Below, one piece after another: positions 1-5,854 of a stretch of 20,620 bases of DNA; the first letter of the stretch is position 1, and every line of letters begins with the position of its first letter. The stretch lies in the IMG/VR virus record IMGVR_UViG_3300028844_003364, positions 1 through 20,620 of that record; one strand, given 5' to 3'. The notes beneath the pieces were generated by a model. The model ran no database searches and had not been told where the DNA came from. It worked only from the letters and a program-made list of their open reading frames with translations. Made by a program: the position numbers and the translations under genes. The DNA comes from a virus.

Positions 1-172
1 TACTTCAGAAGCCTACTTCAGAAGTAACTTATAATCTTTATTCAGAATACATAAACATTTGTGTTTATAACTTATAAGTAACTCAGAAGCCTACTTCAGA
101 AGCCTACTTCAGAAGTAACTTATAATCTTTATTCAGAATACATATATATTGTGTGTTTATAACTTATAAGTA
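1..172. repeat. Two ~91-bp direct repeats containing short palindromes
   Basis: Bases 11-80 recur at 102-172, differing mainly in a short internal stretch (about 54-60 versus 145-152) with one added base. Each copy contains the perfect palindrome ACTTATAAGT (70-79 and 162-171). Each copy is flanked by the odd palindrome CTTCAGAAG in direct repeats (1-24 and 80-115). The first copy also carries the inverted repeat ATAAACA (51-57)/TGTTTAT (62-68), which is degraded in the second. Repeated palindromes in an AT-rich gap are typical of protein binding sites or an origin. Confidence 0.85.
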
Positions 173-221
173 GGTTACGTAAGCATCTATTATGCTGATA
201 AGTAACTTCTAAAGTAAGACT

Positions 222-249
222 ATTATACAGCATACTGAAAGTATGTCAA
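222..249 (-). promoter_or_regulatory. Leftward sigma70 promoter PL1 (perfect hexamers)
   Basis: On the minus strand the sequence reads TTGACA (249-244), a 16-bp spacer, then TATAAT (227-222). Both hexamers match the bacterial sigma70 consensus perfectly. Transcription would start near 215 and leave the window through its left edge, so the genes it serves cannot be seen. It points away from the methyltransferase gene at 647, which implies a divergent operon to the left. Confidence 0.7.
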
Positions 250-281
250 GACTCTATAATAGCTTTTCTTATACTTTCTTA

Positions 282-309
282 GTTATACTAATGCATCAAA
301 TCCTGTCAA
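282..309 (-). promoter_or_regulatory. Leftward sigma70 promoter PL2
   Basis: On the minus strand the sequence reads TTGACA (309-304), a 16-bp spacer, then TATAAC (287-282). This is 11 of 12 consensus bases, with the same spacer length as PL1. It lies exactly 60 bp upstream of PL1, so the two form a tandem pair. Transcription would run left. Confidence 0.62.
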
Positions 310-351
310 GGATTATTGTTGTAATATAGTTGCTAATTTAGCCCGGTTCTT

Positions 352-544
352 GTAACATTATTACCCTAGTCCCTACCCTTGTAATATTATTACCTTTAGG
401 AGCCCATTTGAGTAATATTATTACCCTAGTCCCTACCCTTGTAATATTATTACCTTTAGGAGCCCATTTGAGTAATATTATTACCCTAGTCCCTATCCTT
501 GTAATATTATTACCTTTAGGAGCCCATTTGAGTAATATTATTAC
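352..544. repeat. 60-bp tandem repeat with seven 13-bp palindromes
   Basis: Three near-identical 60-bp units each carry two copies of GTAATATTATTAC, which is two 6-bp half-sites around one central base. Sites begin at 352 (one mismatch), 381, 412, 441, 472, 501 and 532, so centre spacing alternates 29 and 31 bp. The linkers between sites alternate between two sequences (16 and 18 nt). About three helical turns between dyads would place bound dimers on one face of the DNA. This suggests an operator array or an iteron-type origin; the binding protein is unknown. Confidence 0.85.
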
Positions 545-646
545 CCTAATAGGCATGCAATAGGGGAATACCTGATATGCAATTAATGCAATAGACAATG
601 GCAATCAATTCAGGCATTGTACATTCATCAAACAATAGGAGCGAAC

Positions 647-1378
647 ATGAAAGGCACCATCATTAGTCTTTTCGACATAACAGGGATAGCCTCGCAGCCG
701 TGGGCGAAGGCAGGATATGCATGCTATTGTTATGATATACAGCATGCGTACATACCTAGGGTAGAATATCCTGGTGGCGGCTCTATTAACTTCATCCAGT
801 TGGACCTTATGGGCCCTGCTGCTGATAAGATCATAAAAGCACATAGTAACGTAAAGATGTTATTCTCTTGGCCTGTATGCACTGACCTTGCAAGCTCTGG
901 GGCTAAACATTGGGAGGATAAGCGGAAGGCAAACCCTAATTTTCAGGCAGAAGCAATGGCGCTTGTATACTTAGGCAGGAAATATGGAGAATACTTTGGG
1001 TGTCCCTATGTCATAGAAAATCCAGTAGGTGCTGCCAGTACTCTCTGGAGGACTCCTGACCACATATTTGACCCTTGTGACTATGGCGGTTATTTGCCCG
1101 TGAATGACAAGCACCCTACGCACCCTGATTATATTGCACCTCGGGATGCATACACAAAGCGCACTTGTTGGTGGACCGGTGGCGGGTTTGTTATGCCAGA
1201 AACTAAAAGAGTGGAGCCCGAAATACTAGAGCGATTGACTAAAAGCGGAAACATCGTAAGAGGGAGTAGGCAGTTCATGTTTTTGGGTGGTAAGAGCCTA
1301 AAGACGAAGAATATCAGGAGTGCAACGCCTAGAGGTATCACACAAGCAGTCTTTGAAGCACAACAGGAGCGAACATGA
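647..1378 (+). CDS. C5-cytosine DNA methyltransferase-like protein
   Basis: A 243-residue protein resembling short phage cytosine-5 methyltransferases, which transfer methyl from S-adenosylmethionine to DNA cytosine. Visible are a motif I-like SLFDITG near residues 7-13, D30 at the end of the next strand, the catalytic-loop equivalent WPVCTDLASSG with Cys78, and IENPVG with Glu124-Asn125 (the ENV motif). Near the C-terminus, SATPRGITQAVFEA matches the final helix of such phage enzymes. The canonical PPC tripeptide is PVC here. The start is ATG 647, 5 nt after AGGAG; a frame extension to 617 lacks a ribosome site. The gene is translationally coupled to the next by ATGA. It probably protects phage DNA from host restriction. 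Function is inferred from motifs; a base-modification enzyme other than a methyltransferase remains possible. Confidence 0.75.
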   Translation: MKGTIISLFDITGIASQPWAKAGYACYCYDIQHAYIPRVEYPGGGSINFIQLDLMGPAADKIIKAHSNVKMLFSWPVCTDLASSGAKHWEDKRKANPNFQAEAMALVYLGRKYGEYFGCPYVIENPVGAASTLWRTPDHIFDPCDYGGYLPVNDKHPTHPDYIAPRDAYTKRTCWWTGGGFVMPETKRVEPEILERLTKSGNIVRGSRQFMFLGGKSLKTKNIRSATPRGITQAVFEAQQERT

Positions 1379-1689
1379 GCGAATATTATGACATTGAAAA
1401 TCTGGAGACACTCCTGCAGAACGCAGTAGATGCCGACTACAGGAACGAACGCAGTGATAACCAATATTATTCCAGTGGCCGTAAATCCAGAGCTAAAACC
1501 CATATTATGCTGGCGGAGCATCGCCTGGAAGCTGCTAATCTGATGTACAACCATTTAATTGCAAAGTCAGATATGCGAGAACCTATCAACAAGTATGATT
1601 GCATTATGGCTGTGGGAGAGGGTTGCCATCGTCGGCTATGGGATGAACTTCCTGATATGTTCGACTATTTCAATAGAATAGTTGACTAG
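1375..1689 (+). CDS. Hypothetical protein, 104 aa
   Basis: I do not recognise a family. The protein is 104 residues, mixed charge and probably helical, with no signal peptide or membrane segment. Its ATG overlaps the stop of the methyltransferase gene (ATGA at 1375-1378). It uses an identical ribosome-site context, AGGAGCGAACATGA, to that gene, which suggests coupled translation of the pair. Its small size and position in a block of accessory early genes suggest a host-takeover or anti-restriction role, but nothing in the sequence shows this. Confidence 0.7.
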   Translation: MSEYYDIENLETLLQNAVDADYRNERSDNQYYSSGRKSRAKTHIMLAEHRLEAANLMYNHLIAKSDMREPINKYDCIMAVGEGCHRRLWDELPDMFDYFNRIVD

Positions 1690-1700
1690 GAGAGACTTTT

Positions 1701-2846
1701 ATGGATAAGTATGAATTGACGGACGAGGTAAACGCTGCGGGGCTTCACAGGATTAGGGCATTGAAAGACTTTGGAGGTGTATCGGCAGGAGACTTGGGGG
1801 GTTTCGTGAGAGGATTGCGTAATTTGAGCCAAGGGGGTCTCTCTTGGGTGTCTGACAATGCTTGGGTGTCTGGCAATGCTCTGGTGTCTGGCGATGCTCA
1901 GGTGAATGGCAATGCTTGGGTGTTTGGCAATGCTCAGGTGTCTGGCAGTGCTAAGGTGGTTGGCAGTGCTAAGGTGTCTGGCAATGCTCAGGTGAATGGC
2001 AGTGCTAAGGTGTCTGGCAATGCTCTGGTGTCTGGCAGTGCTCAGGTGTCTGACAATGCTTGGGTGTCTGACAATGCTTGGGTGTCTGGCAATGCTCTGG
2101 TGTCTGACAATGCTCAGGTGTTTGGCGATGCTCAGGTGTCTGACGATGCTCAGGTGAATGGCAGTGCTCAGGTGTCTGGCAGTGCTAAGGTGGTTGGCAG
2201 TGCTAAGGTGAATGGCAGTGCTCTGGTGTTTGGCAATGCTCTGGTGTCTGGCAATGCTCAGGTGTTTGGCGATGCTCAGGTGTCTGGCAATGCTCAGGTG
2301 AATGGCAGTGCTCAGGTGTCTGGCAGTGCTAAGGTGGTTGGCAGTGCTAAGGTGAATGGCAGTGCTCAGGTGTTTGGCGATGCTCAGGTGTCTGGCAATG
2401 CTTGGGTGTTTGGCAATGCTCAGGTGTCTGGCAGTGCTAGGGTGTCTGGCAATGCTCAGGTGAATGGCAGTGCTCAGGTGAATGGCAGTGCTAAGGTGAA
2501 TGGCAGTGCTCTGGTGTCTGGCAATGGTGGGGTGTTTGGCAGTGCTTGGGTGTCTGACAATGCTTGGGTGTCTGGCGATGCTCAGGTGAATGGCAGTGCT
2601 CAGGTGAATGGCAGTGCTAGGGTGTCTGGCATCATGCGGTCAGACGGGTATGCCTTTCTCGCTCTCCCTTGTAGAGAACTCAAGGGGGGTATTGTTAGGG
2701 TTCTGGCAGGCTGCCGTTATTTCACCTTTGAAGAAGCCTATGAGCATTGGGAGAGAACGAGAGGAGGAACTCCTCTGGGCGATGAAACTAAAATTATCTT
2801 AGAAACTATGCAGAAAATGGTTGACTTAAGAGGGTACGCAGGGTAA
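1701..2846 (+). CDS. YdcK-like hexapeptide-repeat (beta-helix) protein
   Basis: A 381-residue protein in three parts. Residues 1-48 contain KYELTDEV, LHRIRALKDFG and AGDLGGFV, the opening typical of YdcK-type proteins of E. coli and phages. Residues 49-312 are 44 consecutive hexapeptides of the form xV(S/N/F/V)(G/D)(N/S/D)A. Residues 313-381 are a short C-terminal domain with RYFTFEEAYEHW. Such hexads are expected to fold as a parallel beta-helix with valine and alanine pointing inward. E. coli YdcK is only a putative acyltransferase, so no reaction is claimed. The start is ATG 1701, 7 nt after AGGAGA. The repeat block is also repetitive at DNA level, so its copy number is probably unstable. 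Confidence 0.8.
   Translation: MDKYELTDEVNAAGLHRIRALKDFGGVSAGDLGGFVRGLRNLSQGGLSWVSDNAWVSGNALVSGDAQVNGNAWVFGNAQVSGSAKVVGSAKVSGNAQVNGSAKVSGNALVSGSAQVSDNAWVSDNAWVSGNALVSDNAQVFGDAQVSDDAQVNGSAQVSGSAKVVGSAKVNGSALVFGNALVSGNAQVFGDAQVSGNAQVNGSAQVSGSAKVVGSAKVNGSAQVFGDAQVSGNAWVFGNAQVSGSARVSGNAQVNGSAQVNGSAKVNGSALVSGNGGVFGSAWVSDNAWVSGDAQVNGSAQVNGSARVSGIMRSDGYAFLALPCRELKGGIVRVLAGCRYFTFEEAYEHWERTRGGTPLGDETKIILETMQKMVDLRGYAG
1845..2636 (+). repeat. 44 tandem 18-bp repeats inside the hexapeptide gene
   Basis: The block is an uninterrupted run of 18-bp units resembling CAGGTGTCTGGCAATGCT. Variation is confined to codons 1, 3, 4 and 5 of each unit. A higher-order duplication is visible: the six units at 2115-2222 recur at 2259-2366 with two base differences, a 144-bp period. 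Near-identity at DNA level indicates recent expansion by slippage or unequal recombination. Confidence 0.92.
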
Positions 2847-2907
2847 GCTGAAGATATACTGAAACAAATGAAGTTACTCGTTTGCAGAATTTAAGGAAGA
2901 TACTGAG

Positions 2908-3099
2908 ATGGCAACCAACCAGCTAATCACAAGCACACTACAAGAGGCTCTATTACTCCTGAAAACATCAGGCTACGAAGAAGATGTGAGTTATAGGTTC
3001 ATCAAGTTAGAGGAGGACTTCACCGAAAAGGAAGTGGTAGTCCACAAGACTGCCTCTGGGGGTTGCTCTCTCAGGTTCAGGGAAGCGAGGCCACTATGA
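2908..3099 (+). CDS. Hypothetical protein, 63 aa
   Basis: A small protein of unknown function, with a helical N-terminal half and a charged C-terminal half. The ATG at 2908 follows AAGGAAG by 8 nt. Its stop overlaps the next start (ATGA at 3096-3099), which supports it as part of a coupled string of small genes. No domain is recognised. Confidence 0.55.
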   Translation: MATNQLITSTLQEALLLLKTSGYEEDVSYRFIKLEEDFTEKEVVVHKTASGGCSLRFREARPL

Positions 3100-3269
3100 A
3101 ACTCTTTACGTCTAAGACAGAGCTCCCCAAGCGCATCAGGAGCAAGCGTAATTGGGCTCTTAAAGAGCTACGGACTAATCCGTACTATCGTAATCATAAT
3201 GAGCGAGGGAACGTTAAGAAGAACCACCCTCGTATCTCGCAGAAGCACAAAGGGGAGATTGAAGAATGA
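3096..3269 (+). CDS. Hypothetical basic protein, 57 aa
   Basis: A lysine- and arginine-rich small protein starting MKLFTSKTELPKRI. The ATG at 3096 overlaps the previous stop. An earlier in-frame ATG at 3063 would bury the start deep in the preceding gene and lacks a ribosome site, so 3096 is preferred. The stop again overlaps the next start at 3266. The high positive charge could mean nucleic acid binding, but no family is recognised. Confidence 0.5.
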   Translation: MKLFTSKTELPKRIRSKRNWALKELRTNPYYRNHNERGNVKKNHPRISQKHKGEIEE

Positions 3270-3433
3270 TCTATATCACATTGTGTATGTATATCCTGGT
3301 ATCTAGCGGGTCGTTCATGGCACACACTGTAGACGATGATATTAGTATATTGGAGAGTATCTTTTTAGCATTGACATGGCCTATCACCCTTGGTATTGTA
3401 ATAGCTGAGCTTGAGAAGCAAGGAGAGGAGTGA
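3266..3433 (+). CDS. Small membrane protein, 55 aa
   Basis: A 55-residue reading frame with two hydrophobic segments: one near residues 1-19 and a stronger one near residues 31-47 (FLALTWPITLGIVIAEL). The ATG at 3266 overlaps the previous stop and follows AGGGGAG by 8 nt. The gene ends immediately before thyX, and its last codons contain the thyX ribosome site. It may be a membrane-acting small phage protein; holin function cannot be claimed. Confidence 0.55.
   Translation: MIYITLCMYILVSSGSFMAHTVDDDISILESIFLALTWPITLGIVIAELEKQGEE
3371..3399 (+). promoter_or_regulatory. Possible sigma70 promoter upstream of thyX
   Basis: TTGACA (3371-3376), a 17-bp spacer, then TATTGT (3394-3399), lying within the small membrane protein gene. 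The -35 is perfect and the -10 matches 4 of 6. It would start transcription about 30 nt before thyX. Its spacing equals that of the stronger promoters in this window. Confidence 0.4.
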
Positions 3434-3434
3434 T

Positions 3435-4055
3435 ATGGAAGTAACTTACATAGATCATATGGGGAGCGACCTCAGTGTGGTAAATGCTGCACGAGTCAGC
3501 TTCGACAAAGAGCATCAGGAGTTTCAAGAAAATGACTATGGACTAATTGCCTACCTCTCCCAGAATAATCACTGGTCCCCCTTCGCCCATACATTCCTGT
3601 CGTTCCGTATCAAGGCTCCTATCTTTGTAGCTCGGCAGCTTGTGAAGCATCAGGTAGGGTTAGCTTGGAATGAAGTCAGTCGTCGTTACGTTAATAGTCC
3701 TCCTGAGTTCTACACGCCAGATGGTTGGCGTAAGGCAGCTAAGAACATAAAACAGGGGTCGTCTGATGAATTAGTGAACCTCGAATCTGAGCACCTGTAT
3801 GAGAAGCCTCTGGCAGTTTACAACCGTATGTTAGAAGCTGGCGTATGCCCTGAGCAAGCTAGGATGGTACTACCACAGTCGATGATGACAGAATGGATTT
3901 GGTCAGGGTCTCTGTATGCCTTCTCTCGTGTCTGCAACCTACGACTTGATGCTCATGCTCAGCGAGAGACTCAGGAAGTAGCTCAAGGGATTAGTTCTAT
4001 TGCTGCTGAGCACTTCCCTGCATCTTGGCCGATCCTTGTGCCAAACCGGCAGTGA
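3435..4055 (+). CDS. thyX: Flavin-dependent thymidylate synthase ThyX
   Basis: A 206-residue ThyX, which methylates dUMP to dTMP using FAD, NADPH and methylene-tetrahydrofolate. The body carries the family landmarks: VNAARVSFDK near the N-terminus, HWSPFAHT, the signature region KHQVGLAWNEVSRRY, and PEQARMVLPQ followed by a tryptophan-rich segment. The usual signature is RHR-X7-S. Here both arginines are replaced (KHQ) and the spacing to serine is eight residues, a variant I associate with phage enzymes. The start is ATG 3435 behind AGGAGAGGAG; an upstream TTG at 3411 is less likely. It fits with the dCMP deaminase and ribonucleotide reductase in a dTTP supply pathway. Confidence 0.92.
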   Translation: MEVTYIDHMGSDLSVVNAARVSFDKEHQEFQENDYGLIAYLSQNNHWSPFAHTFLSFRIKAPIFVARQLVKHQVGLAWNEVSRRYVNSPPEFYTPDGWRKAAKNIKQGSSDELVNLESEHLYEKPLAVYNRMLEAGVCPEQARMVLPQSMMTEWIWSGSLYAFSRVCNLRLDAHAQRETQEVAQGISSIAAEHFPASWPILVPNRQ

Positions 4056-4113
4056 TTTCTCGAGTGACTGGGAGAGTTGTGACGTTGATTTCTACCTGAA
4101 TGGAGCCATTAAA

Positions 4114-4959
4114 ATGAAATACAAAGAGGCTGTCGAAGCCTACACATCATCAACCTGGTTTTTAGAGCTTGCAAGTAAAACTCAGAACGATTACTTGTAC
4201 TATCTGAATTATGCAGGGAAATTACTTCCCAAGACTATAAAAGACGTTACTCCTTTACTTACTGATAAGATTTATCTTAAAGTAAAGAATGCTAAGGGTG
4301 AACGCACAGCTCTCTATGTCTGCTCTGTTATGCGTAGGTTATGGAATTACTTGTATAGAATGGGCCATGTACCTTCTGTGCCGTGGGCTCAAATGGGTAT
4401 CAAGAATAACCTCAAGGCGAGAACTACCATATGGGATCAGGCAGATGTTGAGGCAGTAATTGACAAGGCACACTCAAAGGGTCTCTTAGGGCTTGCACTA
4501 TTTGTTTCACTGGCGTATGATACAGCACAGAGACCCTCAGACATCTTATCATTAACTTGGGATAACATCAAAGAAGATACGGCCCTATCTATTGACCAGC
4601 AGAAAACAGGAGCATCTGTATGTGTGCCTTTCACAGATCGTTCCAAAGGGCTCCTGCAAGAACGTCGAGATAAACTGCCTGATACAAAGATGGTAGTTTC
4701 TACGAAAACAGGCTTGAAGTTTCACTTGACAAACTTGCATAAAGAATTTATAATGGTACGCAATGAGTTAGGGCTCTCCCAGTCACTTCAGCTAAGGGAT
4801 TTACGCAGGACAGCCCTCACTGAATTAGGTAATGCAGGAGCTACGGAAGATGAGATTATGGCAGTGTCAGGGCATAAATCTAGACAAGTAGTTTCTGTAT
4901 ACGTTAAGAAAACAGATCAGCAAGCGATGAATGCTATGAACAAAAGGAACATGAAATGA
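4114..4959 (+). CDS. int: Tyrosine recombinase / phage integrase
   Basis: A 281-residue site-specific recombinase that would integrate or excise the phage genome. An N-terminal core-binding region (about 1-100) precedes a catalytic domain. In the latter, Arg140 (AQRPSDIL), Lys164 (QQKTGA), Arg231 (RDLRRTA), His254 (SGHKS) and the nucleophile Tyr263 (SVYVKK) can be assigned. The first histidine of the usual HxxR box is Arg228 here. The start at ATG 4114 follows GGAG by 8 nt; the frame extends back into thyX but without a ribosome site. It overlaps the amidase gene by ATGA. Its presence in a T7-like replication block suggests temperate ability. No attachment site could be identified nearby. Confidence 0.9.
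   Translation: MKYKEAVEAYTSSTWFLELASKTQNDYLYYLNYAGKLLPKTIKDVTPLLTDKIYLKVKNAKGERTALYVCSVMRRLWNYLYRMGHVPSVPWAQMGIKNNLKARTTIWDQADVEAVIDKAHSKGLLGLALFVSLAYDTAQRPSDILSLTWDNIKEDTALSIDQQKTGASVCVPFTDRSKGLLQERRDKLPDTKMVVSTKTGLKFHLTNLHKEFIMVRNELGLSQSLQLRDLRRTALTELGNAGATEDEIMAVSGHKSRQVVSVYVKKTDQQAMNAMNKRNMK
4726..4754 (+). promoter_or_regulatory. Perfect-consensus sigma70 promoter within int
   Basis: TTGACA (4726-4731), a 17-bp spacer, then TATAAT (4749-4754): a 12 of 12 match at ideal spacing. It lies inside the 3' part of the integrase gene. It would transcribe the amidase, HNH and primase-helicase genes from about 4761, making them independent of integrase expression. Confidence 0.65.
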
Positions 4960-5402
4960 AAACCAGAAAGCAGACTGATCTATTAGTCGTCCATTGCTCC
5001 TACACACCGCCTTCTATGGATGTAGGTGCAGATGTAATCAGGCAGTGGCACATGAGCCGAGGTTGGAGTGACATCGGGTATCATTATGTTATTACTCGGG
5101 CAGGGGACTTAGAAGCAGGGCGCAGAGAGGAAGCTCAAGGCGCTCACGTTAAGGGTCAGAATTGGCGCTCCATAGGAGTGTGCCTGATAGGCGGCAAATC
5201 CGAGGATGAAGACACTGACGAGTTCAACTACACGCAACCTCAGATGTTGGCCCTCAATGATCTCGTGAAGGGGCTGTGCGAGAGGTTCCCTGATATTCGT
5301 GTGGCAGGCCACAATGAGTTCTCTGAGAAGGAATGCCCGTGCTTCAATGTCCCTGCCTGGTGGAGCTTTGGAGACCTCTTAGGGAGGAAGGTATGCGGGT
5401 GA
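4956..5402 (+). CDS. T7-lysozyme-type N-acetylmuramoyl-L-alanine amidase
   Basis: A 148-residue zinc amidase close in length to T7 lysozyme (151 aa). It cuts the bond between muramic acid and the stem peptide of peptidoglycan. Zinc ligands appear as His13 (VVHCSYTP), His119 (AGHNEF) and Cys127. Tyr42 (GYHYVI) and Lys125 match the catalytic Tyr46 and Lys128 of T7. Spacing from His119 to Lys125 to Cys127 is the same as in T7. In T7 this protein also inhibits phage RNA polymerase; no such polymerase is seen here, so lysis is the likely role. The start overlaps the int stop (ATGA), with AAGGA upstream, and the end overlaps the HNH gene by 10 nt. Confidence 0.93.
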   Translation: MKTRKQTDLLVVHCSYTPPSMDVGADVIRQWHMSRGWSDIGYHYVITRAGDLEAGRREEAQGAHVKGQNWRSIGVCLIGGKSEDEDTDEFNYTQPQMLALNDLVKGLCERFPDIRVAGHNEFSEKECPCFNVPAWWSFGDLLGRKVCG

Positions 5403-5854
5403 AGAATGCGTTAACGTCTGCCTTAATAGAGGAGCGCGTGGATAAATGCCCTTTCACAGGTTGTTGGAATTGGCAGAAATATACGAGCACTAAGGGGTAT
5501 GGCATGGTTCGGGTAGGGGGAGAGCTCTGGCATGCCCACAGGGCAAGCTATAGTATATTTAAGGGGCCTATACCTCCCGGAAAGGTAGTGCTCCATAGTT
5601 GTGACAACCCAGCGTGTGCAAACCCCTACCATTTGAGGGTAGGCACCCAGAAGGACAATATTCTGGACATGCACCGTAAAGGGCGGCAGGCTAACAGGCA
5701 GGGAAGTAGCAATGGGAAGTCTAAGTTAACGGAAGGAGCTGTAGTGAGGATTAGAGAGGATGCCCGTCTTCTAAAGGAGATAGCGCATGATTATGGCGTA
5801 AGTATTAGCTGCATAGATAGAGTGAAGAACTTCAAGACATGGAGACACATTTGA
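5393..5854 (+). CDS. HNH homing-type endonuclease (first copy)
   Basis: A 153-residue free-standing HNH endonuclease. N-terminal CPFTGCWNW is followed by HAHRASYSIFKG and HSCDNPACANPYHL, which supply the histidine, asparagine and histidine of the beta-beta-alpha metal fold, then VGTQKDN. The C-terminal region (EIAHDYGVSISCIDRV) looks like a helix-turn-helix, and the protein ends in TWRHI. The start is ATG 5393, 5 nt after AGGGAGG. It is squeezed between amidase and primase-helicase with a 10-nt overlap upstream and no gap downstream, typical of an inserted mobile gene. It resembles the HNH at 15067 in layout. Confidence 0.88.
   Translation: MRVKNALTSALIEERVDKCPFTGCWNWQKYTSTKGYGMVRVGGELWHAHRASYSIFKGPIPPGKVVLHSCDNPACANPYHLRVGTQKDNILDMHRKGRQANRQGSSNGKSKLTEGAVVRIREDARLLKEIAHDYGVSISCIDRVKNFKTWRHI

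Larger units (their letters stand above)
1..646. other. Non-coding control region
   Basis: No convincing gene lies in the first 646 bases. The stretch is AT-rich and holds a pair of roughly 91-bp direct repeats (1-172), two leftward sigma70-type promoters (222-309) and a 60-bp repeat array (352-544). A spacer at 545-646 shows only the ribosome binding site of the next gene. Open frames on the minus strand here are by-products of the 60-bp repeat, whose length is a multiple of three. Repeats, palindromes and promoters together suggest an early-transcription control region or a replication origin; which one cannot be decided from sequence alone. Confidence 0.75.

Noticed and set aside
352-544. 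TAATATTAC on the minus strand of each palindrome, identical to the rolling-circle nick site of geminiviruses and circoviruses
   Set aside because: The match follows from an AT-rich palindrome. No Rep-type nickase is encoded in the window and the replication genes are T7-like, so I treat it as coincidence.
352-544. CRISPR array
   Set aside because: The units are tandem with conserved linkers, not repeats separated by unique spacers, and no cas genes are present (the Cas4-like nuclease is a phage exonuclease).
338-604. An 88-codon minus-strand open frame with 20-residue repeats
   Set aside because: It is the translation of the 60-bp DNA repeat, whose length is a multiple of three. There is no ribosome site and the composition is not protein-like.
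4000-4113. N-terminal extension of the integrase into thyX
   Set aside because: No ribosome site, no similarity to recombinase N-termini, and it would overlap conserved ThyX codons. ATG 4114 has a proper site.
4056-4113. attP site next to int
   Set aside because: No tRNA-like end or repeat was recognisable. A host genome would be needed.
4460-4488. Further TTGACA copies at 4460 and about 11742 as promoters
   Set aside because: No acceptable -10 hexamer at 16-18 bp.
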